64,000 nt of DNA. It comes from Phaeotremella fagi. Lineage: Eukaryota > Basidiomycota > Tremellomycetes > Tremellales > Phaeotremellaceae. Shown piece by piece: positions 47,999 to 59,543 of this stretch. The notes under the pieces were generated by a model that made no database searches, was not told the DNA's origin, and was given only the letters and a program-made list of their open reading frames with translations. The stretch's first letter is position 1, and every line of letters begins with the position of its first letter. Where the stretch lies: NCBI GenBank assembly GCA_001599715.1, contig BCHU01000010.1:434001-498000 (forward strand), given 5' to 3'. The position numbers and the translations under genes are program-made.

Positions 47999-49118
47999 CC
48001 ATCTGATCACTTGGACAATCTTCGATGATCAGAATTTGGCTTTTGGTGTTATCTTTTATCGAGTTGGTGATGTGTTTCTTCGGGGTTATACATAAACGAG
48101 ATATTTGTGTGTGGATATAAGTACAGCATAATACTTAGGTAAGTGTCATTTCATCGTACACTCTTTTGATCGATAATTTCAATCCTGGATAAAGGAAAGG
48201 TTTTTAGAGGTCATCGGAGATTGAAATCAAATTACATTCGACGTTTTACGATAGAGAGACGCTATCCTCGAACTTACTCACGAAGACCATTCAATTAGAC
48301 CAAATTATGACTGTCTTTGCAGGAGTGATGTCGAACTTGTCGGATAGCGTTTTTCAAGTAGTTGATATTCTGAATGTTCGGGATCAAGCACTTCACTCTG
48401 TTCGGTGTCGATTCGTTCGCTGTGGCATTATGATCTGTGGCGTGCCACAATACTTGTCCATCTCTGAACTCGACTGGACGAGTTTTGTTTTCGTCATTGT
48501 CAGTCGGGGATTTCGACAGTCATAGAGAAATTGATATGTTACCTGACCGAAAATTTCGGATAACTCTCTTTTGATGTGGAAGCTTACAATCCCACTCCGT
48601 TGTGGATAACGTTACGTCCGAATGCAAGCCTTACTAGCTACAGTATTTATCTCTCGGGCGATGGGAGCGCCAGTTTTCCCTCCTTGATTTTCATTCCTTC
48701 ATCTGGCTTCATGTTATACAACACCATACTATTGTAGACTGCTCTTGCTAAAGACTATCAGATCCATAAAATATGTTTTTAAGATGATTACAATTTGTCC
48801 AAGAAATATTTTACCGAGGACAAAGATTGCTGAAAGATGGAGCTGATAAGAAACACACCCTTTGAATTTTTGAAGCACTTTACCATCAAACATTGTGTGG
48901 TCAAAGGAGGTGCTGTATGACTCGTGACACCTCCAAAACGGATCAAAGGATTGAGCCTTGCTTCCTTTTCGAAAGTTATAATTCAATCTTGCTCTGGTCA
49001 AACAGACTTTCTTAACTCTTCCTCTATTTTCAATTTTTCTCGATTCAACAAATAGGTTTTAAATTTATGGTTAGTGGATTTAAGATGAAGTATTGGATAA
49101 ACCACTTACGTTTAGGAT
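47999..49118. other. Intergenic region between gene B and the MFS gene
   Basis: About 1.1 kb. The part next to gene B (to about 48300) resembles the DNA upstream of gene A, for example GAATTTGGCTTTTGGTGTT against GAAATTGGCTTTAAGTGTT. The rest shows no supported gene. Short frames at 48307-48525 (+) and 48729-49001 (-) have no convincing start context or homology. Confidence 0.5.
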
Positions 49119-50959
49119 ATGAACGATCGTCCACCAAGTGATTACAAAGCCGTCGTCGACGAAGATACACAACAATCAAGTTCCCCATCAAGTTATATCG
49201 ACCCAATAGCTGAAGCCCGTCTCCTAAGAAAATATGATATTTACATTATAAGTATTCTGGGTGTAAGTGCTATATCATCTTCACATCATCCATCAAAGGA
49301 CTGACACAAGCATTGTGGCAGCTCCTTTATTTTTTGTCTTTCCTCGATAGAACCAATATCGGTAATGCCAATATTGCTGAGCCTTCTATGAGTACGTCTT
49401 TGGGTTTGGTCGATAATCAATATGGAGCTGCTGTTTCTGTCGTCTATGCAACGTGAGTCAGTAATCTGCTGAATGATGTTGACTTCACCTTATTTTAGTT
49501 ATGTCGTATTCGAACCTATTTGGGCTGTTCTTCTCAAAGTCATCTCACCAAAGATAGTATGTAAGTAGTCTCACTTTCAAATGTTCTTGTTTAAGATTCA
49601 AACATCTGTTCTGAGACAGTATCGGTTTCAACACTTTGCTGGGGTGGTTTAACTATCGGAACAGCTTGGGCAGGTAATTATACCCATCTGATGGTTATTC
49701 GCCTGTTATTAGGAGTAGTTGAAGCAGGTTTGTTCCCTTGTGTCACCATGTGAGTACTTTCTCATTGAGTGACACCTATTCCAATCTGATATTAATCACA
49801 TTTCCAGGTACTTGTGTATGACATACAGAAGAGATGAGATAGCGAGGAAACTCTCTTACGTTTACACTTGTTGTGCAATTTCGGGAGCCTTTGGGGGTCT
49901 TTTAGCTTTTGGTCTAGTAAACATTCAACCAATAGGTTCACTGGTAGGCTGGCAATGGCTCTATATCATCGAAGGAATAATCTCGATATGTTTCGCCCCT
50001 ATCACTTATTTCTGGATACCTAATCGAGTGGATCAAGCTTGGTTCTTGGATTCTGAAGAGAGGAAATTGGCAAAATTGAGATATGATAATAATTTGGAAC
50101 ATTATGATCCGGATGAAGGTTTTAGCTGGGGTGAGATCAAGAGAGGTCTATTGGACTGGAAGGTCAGTTGAATCTTCTCATCTTTTACCGTTGCCCGCAA
50201 ATTGACTTTGTGCTTTAAGACCTACGTCTCCGGCTCTATACAATTTGTCGGTGATATCACTCTTTATGGAATCACTACCTTCATGTGAGTTTGCCAAAGA
50301 TCTACTAACTTCAGTCCGTTAGTTATGCTAACCTTGAAAACAAACTAGGCCAGCTATCATCAAAGGAATGGGGTTCTCTACCGTCAACGCCCAACTTCTA
50401 ACGGTCCCAGTCTATGTAGTCGGTGCCACCTCGTTCCTAGGATTCTCAATACTCAGTGACAAATATCGACTAAGATCACCATTCATCTTCGGATTCTTCG
50501 TAGCCTTCTTGATAGGTTACATTATTTTAGCGACAACCGATTCAATCGGTGCTAGATACGCTGCTCTGTTTATTATCGCTTTAGGATTGTATGGTTCGAT
50601 AGGAAGTAACGTCGCTTGGGTAAGTGGCAATTCAGCTCCTCATTTCAAAAGAGCCACTTCGTTGGGTATCAATCAATTCATTGGGAATTCCGCTGGTGCT
50701 GCTATCGGTTCGATTTATAATTCCACTACTTCACCCCGATATTTCACCGGTTTACACATTACTATTGGTTTGACGGCTTTTGGTTTGGTAATGGTGTTGA
50801 TCAAGGTGAGTGGATTATTGATGGGTGGTAAAGACTGATGATAACAAGGCTGCTATGCTTCACAAACTCAATAAGAAAAGAGAGCAGCTCGTTGTTGAGG
50901 GTGTACCAGATCAACCAGAGCTTGGTGATGAGAATCCACACTTCAAATTCTACTTGTAA
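49119..50959 (+). CDS. MFS transporter, anion:cation symporter (Dal5-like) family
   Basis: Eight exons: 49119..49262, 49322..49452, 49499..49560, 49620..49749, 49808..50162, 50220..50284, 50349..50805, 50849..50959 (484 aa). The N-terminus is polar. It leads into LLRKYDIYIISILGLLYFLSFLDRTNIGNA, the conserved TM1 and DRxNxGNA motif of the allantoate/nicotinate/pantothenate permease family. About twelve hydrophobic segments follow, including GAFGGLLAFGLV and WQWLYIIEG...FWIPNRVDQAWFL, the family's mid-loop W-F-L motif. The substrate is an organic anion but cannot be named from sequence. It is the only plus-strand gene inside the A-E small-protein group, so it was either captured in the array or is older than it. 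Confidence 0.9.
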
Positions 50960-51852
50960 CCTGATAATGTTTATACTGTACATACTGTAACTGGGAAATT
51001 CTCTTACCCTATACTGTTTTATAATCATCCTTTGAATTTTAATTGGCCTTCTTTTGTATACATTTTCTCTCTACTTGTTACGTTGAACTACCGATGAATA
51101 CAAGCAGATATAGTATCGAAATGAATCGACGCATTTCTCATTCTTGCATCTGTCAATTTGGTGTGAAGTTCTCCTGTATTTTCTGTGGCAACGCCAAGTC
51201 TACAGTAGGGTACAGTACAGTACTTGCACAGTACATCTAGATTTACATGGCCCGGCAATTCACAGAACAACAATATACATAGTGAATTTATACGAGCGTA
51301 CCTTAGGTATTCATGCATCAGGAGGTCAAAGGATTAATAGAACTCTGATCACGCTCAATTGAACCAATTCTCTTGATAGGAGAAGTCACAGAGCTAAGTT
51401 CTGTCCCAATTTCGTTGCATGTTCTCCCACATAAACTGGATCCTTTCACAATTGGTCGATAGTGAATTTTTCCAGATTGGAGGCTTTCACCGATTCGATC
51501 CGATATTATCTCAACTAGGCAATTACTTATTTCCTTTCGAGCCCAGATTTCGGTGTCAGGTTGCTATTTGAACGGGAGATGAGGTTCTTTCAAGATAATC
51601 AAGATACTGTTTGTGTGCGTATAGGTGTGCAGTATTTTCTAATGTTTTGATAGAGACTCGGAATTCTCGATTTGGTGTCGAGATAGAGCTGGCTTTTATG
51701 TGATAGTATGCATTTACAAGCAGTTGTCTTATGCTACCGCGAGCGCAGGATTATGGTGACTTTGGGATAAGAAGCATTGTTGTCCGTTTCCATCATTTCA
51801 TTTGAGCATGAAGTACAAATTTCTTCACCGACTCATAGGTGCTACTGATCCA
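50960..51852. other. Intergenic region with TACTGTAC-type repeats
   Basis: About 0.9 kb between the MFS stop and the stop of gene C. Stretches such as 51201-51234 contain overlapping GTACAGTAC units, also found near genes A and B. No gene seen. Confidence 0.5.
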
Positions 51853-52471
51853 CTACAAACCCGTCCGAGACATTCTCCCAATAAAATCGTATATATCGTC
51901 AACAAAGTTCTTGGCTACCTCCTTTCTAGTCTCACTATCTTGAGCCTCCTCCTCCTCATCGGGTTGAACAGGATTCGGAAGTACCTTTACACTCTCATCG
52001 AAGGCGTTTTTCAAAACAGAAACAGCGACGCTGAGATCACAATCACCCAGCCCCTCAACCCCATCAAAAACAGTCTTAATCTCTTCGGGAGTGAAATCCT
52101 TCTTACCGAATTTTTTGTCTTGGACCAAAGCTGACCATACGGAGAAATCTTTCGACTCGGTGAATTTGGAGACTCCGTATTTACGAGCTACACGGTCGCT
52201 TACTAGTTCCATAGCCAGTATTTGGGTTTCGGTAAGTGTTGGATCGAAGAATTTGGTGAGGATACTTTTTCGTGTACTTGGACTAGAGCTTTGTTCGGTT
52301 GGTTCGGTTTTGGAAAGCTCTTCTTCTAAAGGGTTGTCATCTGTGTCGGTGAGGCGATCATCTTTTGGAGTACGGAATCTGAATCGGTGTCATTAAAAGT
52401 GATCGGAAGAGAAAAGGTACTCACCTGACTTTACCTGATCTTGATGAAGATGCATCATCACGAGGAGACAT
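51853..52471 (-). CDS. Small-protein family member C
   Basis: Exons are 52471..52425 and 52378..51853 (190 aa), phase-2 intron in the Arg codon of KVRF, the same place as in gene B. The core opens with DPTLTETQILAMELVSDRV, clearly the same motif as gene B. A Lys/Asp-rich helical part follows (ESKDFSVWSALVQDKKFGKK), then FTPEEIKTVFDGVEGLGD and an acidic DEEEEAQDSE. No known domain, signal peptide or membrane segment. It faces the MFS gene tail to tail. Confidence 0.65.
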
Positions 52472-52954
52472 GTTGTTGTGTGTATAGTTTATCTAAGTTC
52501 TTGAAATATGTAGGTGTAATGAAGTGAGCAGAAGATGATGGAGTATACAAGATTATGGAAAGAGGAAATATGGATTTATCACTGTATACATTACATGGCG
52601 GAGTTCACTTTCGGTATAAATGGTGCTTCCATCTCTGAAAGAGATTTCCCCGTAAATGAAAGGAAGGTATGAAAGGTGAGTTTTCACATGTTGTCTTCTG
52701 AATTTGTTGATTATTGCCGAGAAGATTACTGTATCGTCAGCTTAAAAGCGGTTTTGCGACTTCTAGAACTTACGATGTTCAGCCAAATGTTTATGATCCA
52801 CAGTGTCAGGGGAATGCAACCAAACAGTCTACATCATAACTTATCAAACTTGATGTATCTTGTTCGAGGACTCTACTGAACCCCAACTTTCATGTTTATG
52901 AATACTCGTATTGTAGATACATCGTTAGCCATTCTTCATCTTCCTCAACACCAA
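52472..52954. other. Intergenic region between genes C and E
   Basis: About 480 bp on the 5' side of gene C and the 3' side of gene E. No additional gene is supported. Confidence 0.45.
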
Positions 52955-53627
52955 TCAGGATGAGTGATCATAGCTATCACCATAACTACCTCCATAACTA
53001 CCTCCATAACTACCACCATAACTACCACCATAACTACCACCATAACTACCACCATATCTACTATCATAACTACTACCATAACCATCATCACGACCACCAC
53101 GACTACCACCACCCTTTCCGCTACTCCCACCACCATCTCGATGACTTTTCTTCTTCTCTTTCTTTGGTGGTGGTGGTGGTGGTGGTGGTGGCGGCGGTGC
53201 TGCCATCCACGCAATCTTATTGATCCTCCCAGTTTGCTGAATCATATGATCAGAAGCGTTTCCTGCAAGCAGTGAAATCCCGTCGGTGATCAATCCTAGT
53301 CGAGTTTCAGTCTCAATTTCCTCACATTTGACTTTTCCTTCAGTTTCTACAATCGATCCAAGCCATTCATATGCGGCCTTCAGCTTGACAAGATCATGTT
53401 TACTAGCTCTTTCGCAACGTTTCTCATATTTTGAACGAAATTCGGTCTTTAGCTCAGGTATTGATGGGTCGCTTATTAATCATTTTAGTCAATGTGTTAC
53501 AATGTGTGGAGGTCGTAAACAACACTTACTTTAGACGCGCTGTGCCTTTGCTTTTGCAGTATGACCATCGATTGTTGCTAGAATCTCGATTGTTGCTAGA
53601 ATCGCCTTGAGATCTGGAGCTTGACAT
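52955..53627 (-). CDS. Small-protein family member E with polyproline and GGSY repeats
   Basis: Exons are 53627..53530 and 53471..52955 (204 aa), phase-2 intron. The N-terminus starts MSSSRSQG and contains DSSNNR twice, an 18-bp tandem repeat. The core includes DPSIPELKTEF, KLKAAYEWLGSIV and TRLGLITDGISLLAG, weakly similar to gene D. The C-terminal 80 residues are low complexity: eleven prolines, KKEKKKS, Gly/Arg (GGSRGGRDDGYG), then seven or so GGSY units ending GDSYDHSS. Tyr/Gly repeats of this kind resemble phase-separating prion-like tails. Function unknown. Confidence 0.65.
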
Positions 53628-53921
53628 TCTGGATTCAAGTTGAAAAGAAATTTACAATTACCATAAAGCAGAAGACATAAAAGTATGCAGTATATAACTA
53701 CAGCACTAAAAATGGATTTCGAACTCAACAATCATTTCCAATCATTTTCCATTCATAATATCGCTTAAGAATCGATCGACAACACTTAAATTAAAAATAA
53801 ATCGAAGATATAACATAAACAACAAGAAAAGATATCAAATTACAATTTCCCGAAAACCGTTCGAAGTCCTCCTCCACGGGACTTGTCCATTTCCCCCCTC
53901 AAAGTCTGCTTAAAGTCTTCT

Positions 53922-54535
53922 TTATGATTCGGAACCTGGTGAATTCCTGGGACTAATCATTCGATTCCACCAACCACCACCAACATCCTTCCCAGGACTT
54001 CCCACACTGTCTTCTTCATCCTCATCAACGGAAACCTCACTCCTAACAGGGGATTCACGTGCCAACTCCCTCAAAACTTCGTATTCACTTTTCGATATAC
54101 CCTTCCAATCCTTCAAACAACGTACCCCAAAAGTCATCAATGACCAAGTCTGTTTATCCATCTCGATGTTGTTGTTCTTGTTCTTGATCAGGCTGGTTAA
54201 CCATTTATTGGTTTCCTTAAGTTCTCCTCTGTAAGCAAGGGTTTCCTTAGATCTCAGAGTGGTGGTTAAGTGGGTTCTAGTTCTTTTGAGAAGTTTCATG
54301 GTCTCTGTGGATAGTTGGGTGGTATTACTTGTCGAGTTAAGTAGTGAGCTTGTGTCATTAGGGTTCAAACTCCCCGCTTGTGTTTCGTTATCCGTGGTGA
54401 ACCTAACAATGGCAATTAGATACTATGAAGTCGATTGACTTACTTTACTCGTTTTCGTAAGTTCAAACCAAGTGCATCTGTATCACCTAAGACTCTTGAA
54501 GGGGAGTTTGAAGCTTCGCTCTCCGCTTTAAACAT
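53922..54535 (-). CDS. Small-protein family member D
   Basis: Exons are 54535..54444 and 54402..53922 (190 aa), phase-2 intron in the Lys codon of RVKF, the same position as in genes B and C. The core has LSTETMKLLKRTRTHL, LKETNKWLTSLI and TWSLMTFGVRCLKDW, then SEYEVLRELARES. The C-terminus is acidic with SPGKDVGGGWWNR and RNSPGSES. Helical and soluble, with no known domain. It is the member nearest the fungalysin gene. Relationship to E is supported by KxxxxWLxSI and TxxLxTxGxxxL spacing; relationship to A is weaker. Confidence 0.6.
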
Positions 54536-55124
54536 GAGCAGGAACGTATGACGGGGTAACAGTGTAAGTTTACCGGTGATAGAATCGATAACAGGTTGTA
54601 GGAGCATTAATGAATAACGACTTCAGTTAGTATATGGTTGAGAAGATCTCTCGTTTCTTGGAAAGACTAACTTCTAGTGGTACAATGATACTTCTGTAAA
54701 GGTTCCGGGGAGTATGATACTTCTAAGGTCTTTGGAAGGCCTGGGTGAGTTAAAAGTTGAGTTTGAACACACTAGATCGAGTTTTGTGTTTTGGTTGTGC
54801 CACTGAAGATATGCCACATTACGTATGTATTGTATTTACCGGAAGTGGTAATAAATGATATCGGACCGGTTATTGGTTGGGGTTAGCCTTATCTCCCCTC
54901 TACTGTTACCCTCACACGATCTAATTCCAGCACTAGACACCTCACTTATCTCTTATCACACCATATACTATATACTATCACCATACATCACATTAACATC
55001 TACATCTACTTCTATCATCTGTATACCGTATCATCTGTACATCTTATATCTCACATCAACACATAACTATTCCATCTCACTGCATTTCATTCATCTCTAC
55101 TGTATCTCTTAATCACCATTCGTC
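54536..55124. promoter_or_regulatory. Divergent region upstream of gene D and fungalysin
   Basis: About 590 bp between two start codons facing away from each other. The fungalysin side (54940-55120) is rich in CA and CT, typical of a leader. No known factor site identified. Confidence 0.45.
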
Positions 55125-58022
55125 ATGCGATCAACCGCTCTCCTAGCTCTACTCCCCCTTCTCGCCACCTTATCTTCAGCTCACCCCCACTCCCCAGGTC
55201 ATGATCACTCAATCCACAAATCTAACCGTGTCAGAAAATCACTCTCATTCGGTCCAACCCATTCCCACGCTTCCTTTGAAGTTCTAGATGAACCTCTCGT
55301 CGTCAACGTCAACGTCAACGCCTTGAAGGCTCTTGACGTCAAGGAAGTTGCTAAAGAATTCATCGCTTCCAAGATTGGTTCTAGAGAAGGTGAAGGTTTC
55401 TTCATTCGTGATGATGTGAGTCCTGAGTCTCGTTTTTGTACTCCTTTCATCCGACTGTCTTTCAACCCATTCATTCATTCTGATTTCCCGCCACCCAATA
55501 CAAACCTTATATACTGACGCGTCCCCACTAGACTTACACCGATCCACGTACCCATATCACCCATGTTTACGCAAGACAACTTATCAACGGTCTCGAAGTC
55601 TCTGATGGTGATATCCACCTCAACATCGATAGAGATGGTCGTATCTTATCATGGGGTAACTCGTTCCATCCAGGTGATGTACCTGCAGCCTTCGCTCTCG
55701 GTCAGGGTAGTTCCGGTGAAACCGAGACTATCTGTAACACACTTCAATCAACTCTCAAGACTTACGAGGATGAAATCACCTCCATCAAAGGTCAAGAAGG
55801 TGCTTGGGGTTTAGTCAAAGCTGCCGCTCAAGTCGTCCTTGGTAATTCTGGTTCCAAAGTTTTCGCCGATAACGATTACGATCATCATGAGGTTAAGAAG
55901 ATTCACAAGAACATGCGTCATATCAATCATCATATTCACGCCATCTGTGATACCCAAACTGTACCAGCTGCCGCAGATTCAATCTTGACTCCAGTTGAAG
56001 CTCTTCGTTCACTTCTTCCAAGAATCGCTTCAAAGCAGAATCAATTCTCAGTCTCAGCCATTGATCTAGTTTCAACCCCTAAACACTCTATTGCTCCTAA
56101 AGCTGCTCCAGCTGAACCACCAACCGAGATCATCTCTGGTTCAGGTTTAGCCGAAGCTGGTGTCGTCAACGATGTACCCTCTCGTTTGGTTTATACCCAA
56201 ACCTCTGCTGGTGTTCCAAGAATGGCTTGGAAATTCGAAGTTGAAATGCAACATAATTGGTACGAATCTTATGTTGACGTTGAAACTGGTGAAGTATTGA
56301 GAATCGTCGATTGGGCTTCGGATTCTTCAAGTGATCATGATCATTCACATCAACTGAAGGGTGGGAAACAGAAGCCTCTTCCAGTTCCAGATGTTGAACA
56401 GTACTCTTATCAAGTCTTCCCATGGGGTAAGTTTGGGTCATCAGAGGTTAGGTTGAATACTAACAAACGTCCAGGTGTCAATGATCCAACTACCGGAAAC
56501 CTTTCCGTTGAGGTTAAACCTTGGGACACTGTCGCGTCACCAGATGGTTGGCACGCCATTCCAACCTCAGCCAATCCTTGGTCAACAATTCACATGCCTG
56601 GTATGAAAGTTAACAAGAACTACACCACTTTCGAGACTACCGTTGGTAACAACGTCATTGCCCATGAAGATTGGGAAGGTCAAAACAACTATGTTACAAA
56701 CTACCGACCTGTCAACAGCAGTTTAGCCTTTGTTTATGATTACGGAGAACCTGACGGATTGGCTCCAAAGGAGTATATCGATTTAGTCGTTACTCAGTTG
56801 TTCTACACTTCCAACATGTACCATGATCTTCTCCATCGTTATGGTTTCGATGAAATTTCGTAAGTTTTTCGCTGTCTTTTATCAATGTTGACTGACTCAT
56901 GACGTAGTGGTAACTTCCAAGCCTACAACTTTGGAAAAGGTGGTCGAGGTGGAGATCCAGTCATTTGTAACGCTCAAGACGGAAGTGGTTACAACAAGTA
57001 AGTTTCATGTATCGTATAGTCATTAACGTCCAGTGCCAACTTTATGACTCCACCTGACGGTCAACCACCAAGAATGAGAATGTACGTCTGGGACACCGCT
57101 ACGCCATACCGTGATGGTGATTTGGAAGCTGGTATCGTCATCCACGAATACTCCCATGGTCTCTCCACCCGTCTTACAGGTGGACCAGCCGATTCAGGTT
57201 GTTTAGGTTGGGGTGAAGCTGGTGGTATGGGTGAGGGATGGGGTGATGCTATCGCCACCATCATTCGTCAAGTTGAAGAACACTCTTCTGTTGTGTAAGT
57301 GATGGGTTGTGTGTATTGGTGATCAAAACTGATGGATCGTAGTAACGCCACTGATACTTTCGCTATGGGTGCTTGGGCTGCAAACCGTGATGCTGGTATC
57401 CGAAACTACAAGGTGGGTGGAAAGTGTTGAGTAAGACTATAGCTGACAATTCGATAGTACGCTTCCAACTCCACCGTCAACCCATCTACTTATAGAACTC
57501 TTGACAAGCCTGGGTACTACGGTGTTCACGCTATCGGAGAGTGAGTTGTCGTCTCCGTCCTTGTACGATAACTGACAACCATCCAGAGTATGGGCTGAAT
57601 TCCTCTTCGTCATGACCGAACGTCTCATTGCCGAACATGGATTCTCCAAAACCCTCTTCCCACCAACCAACGCTTCAGCGCCAAACGATTTCTACACCAA
57701 ATCAGTCGAAGAATCAGTCGACAATCTCGGTCGACCAATCCCATTAATCCCTAAACACGGGAACACGCTTGCCTTGCAATTGATTATTGACGGTATGAAA
57801 ATCCAACCGTGTCGACCAACGTTCTTCCAAGCTCGTGACGCTATCATCCAAGCTGATACCATCCTCACTGGAGGTGTCAACGGTTGTTTGATCTGGAAAG
57901 CCTTTGCTGAACGTGGTTTGGGTAGTGATGCTGCCGTTAGAGGTCAGACTCCTTGGGGTGGAGGTGTTAGAACTGATGGATTCAAATTCCCAGAGAAGGT
58001 TTGTAAAGTAGCCAAGGAGTAG
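55125..58022 (+). CDS. Fungalysin-type secreted metalloprotease (M36)
   Basis: Exons are 55125..55415, 55532..56859, 56908..56997, 57034..57294, 57343..57412, 57458..57540 and 57587..58022 (852 aa). A signal peptide ([19 protein letters not shown]) is followed by an N-terminal prodomain with the usual conserved blocks ([36 protein letters not shown]...NWYESYVD). The catalytic domain contains the zinc motif HEYSH at 607-611, then GGMGEGWGD with the third ligand Glu, and GVHAIGEVWAEFL. The length suits fungal M36 enzymes with their prodomain, which is removed on activation. The enzyme degrades proteins outside the cell. Cryptococcus has a related secreted metalloprotease (Mpr1); orthology was not tested here. 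Confidence 0.94.
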
Positions 58023-58311
58023 AGTTACTTTATTCAATTGTTTTAGTCTTTATTATTTTTAGAGTCTAGATCATCTCTCCCTCTCTCTTTGTGTTTGTGG
58101 TTGACTTGTAAATTACGCTTTGTATGGTCTTGACTTGTTCATTGCGTTGTATGGTTTGTAGTTGATTCGAAATTTGATCTTAAAGAATTATGTATGTGAT
58201 TGAGAAAGCGTGCAGTGTGTGTTATACATTTGTTCACATAAATCTCCACGTCTACGCATATGTATAACCTCTGAACTACCAACCGCAAGTCGATAATCAA
58301 CACTTCAGACG

Positions 58312-59275
58312 TTAAGCCTCACTATCAACCAAAGTTTCATCACTCTTCCTAATCCTCTTCTTCTTCGGTTTAGAAGTATGATCGAGGGAATTGGAACTAA
58401 CATCTAATCCATTCAAAACCGATTTTTCACCTAGCGTTGGTGAGTATCAGCATAAGCATCTTCAAAGATCAGGACTGAGACTAACGATCAAAAACATCTT
58501 TCATCCCTTGATAAACTTCTCCAAAAACAACCCCAGATTTCAAAGAAACCTCATTGAATCTGTCGTACAACCCCGCAACAGTTTCTTGGATTTTACGTTG
58601 ATTCTCGTCGATCTGGTTATAGGTTTTTGTGATATTTTGGGAATGTTTAGAGAGGGTCTTTTGGTGGGTGGAAAGGGTTGAGTTACTACTTTCAGTGTCA
58701 GTGGGTAGGTTGGGTGTGATACGATACATTTCTTGTTGGTGGGTGTTGATGGTTTTCGTTAATTTCTCTTCCTATCCATCAAATCAGTTTAGGGGTTGGA
58801 GGGAAGGGACCCACGTAACGCTGTTTATCAGTTTTAGATCTGACAACATATTTCTTGGCGTCGTTTTTGAATTTCTCTTGGATACCGACTAAAAAGGGTT
58901 TAACTTTTTGGTAAGGTTTCTGAGGGAGGAGGGGGGACAAGGACGTACGGGTGATATCTTCAACGAATTTCGTTCTATCATTCAATTAGCTTTTGGAGGG
59001 ATCACTTGGACTTACGCGAATACACGGGTATCCTCTTCTTGGTCTGATTGGGATTCATCGGATTCATCTGGGATTTGGACTTGGGGTTGGGGTTGGGTTT
59101 TGACTTTTCGTGTCAATTTTTGCCAACTGCCACCTTTATACCTTACGAGTGATAGTTGGATGGGTTGTTGGGAGGAGAACAATTTTCTTTTATTGATTTC
59201 TGGTTTTATTTTGAGAAGGCTGATGATGAGTTGTAAGAATGATACATGAAGTTGAGTGATAACTTGAATAAACAT
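58312..59275 (-). CDS. Hypothetical coiled-coil protein
   Basis: Exons: 59275..59016, 58974..58815, 58771..58486, 58430..58312 (274 aa). The N-terminus is hydrophobic and basic (HVSFLQLIISLLKIKPEINKRK) and could be a mitochondrial or membrane signal. An acidic DESDESQSDQEED stretch follows. The middle is helical (QKPYQKVKPFLVGIQEKFKN) and leads to a coiled coil (STHQKTLSKHSQNITKTYNQ and onward to AGLYDRFNEV). The basic KPKKKRIRKS near the end looks like a nuclear signal, in conflict with a mitochondrial reading. I cannot assign a family. A possible intron with donor GTACGT at 58948 was not used because it breaks the frame. Confidence 0.6.
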
Positions 59276-59543
59276 TGATTTGTACCAAAGGATGGTTGAC
59301 TAGACTCTCCAAAGCAAGTCTGTGCGTCCGTGGCAAACTTTAATTCAACATTACTTCTATTCTAAATTTCATACTTTTAATCTCTCCTACAAAGAACATC
59401 TAATTCAAAGTAAAGTAAAGTAAAGACCAACCCTCAAGAAAAAAGCTACAAAGTAAATAGGTTACGTTTAATTTACTTGAAGAGAGAAAGAGAAAAGAAA
59501 AATTACAAAGTCAGGATTCAGCGACACGTTTTATTTTATTTAT

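Noticed and set aside
48307..48525. 72-codon plus-strand frame
   Set aside because: No partner exons or recognised motif; it lies in the DNA upstream of gene B that partly aligns with the upstream DNA of gene A.
52960..53275. Plus-strand frames rich in His/Tyr or Thr/Ile
   Set aside because: They are the other frames of the 12-bp GGSY repeat DNA of gene E, so low complexity is expected.
58920..58948. Extra intron in the coiled-coil gene (donor GTACGT, acceptor CTCAG)
   Set aside because: Splicing it out shifts the frame into an early stop. Reading through keeps the downstream helical region open.
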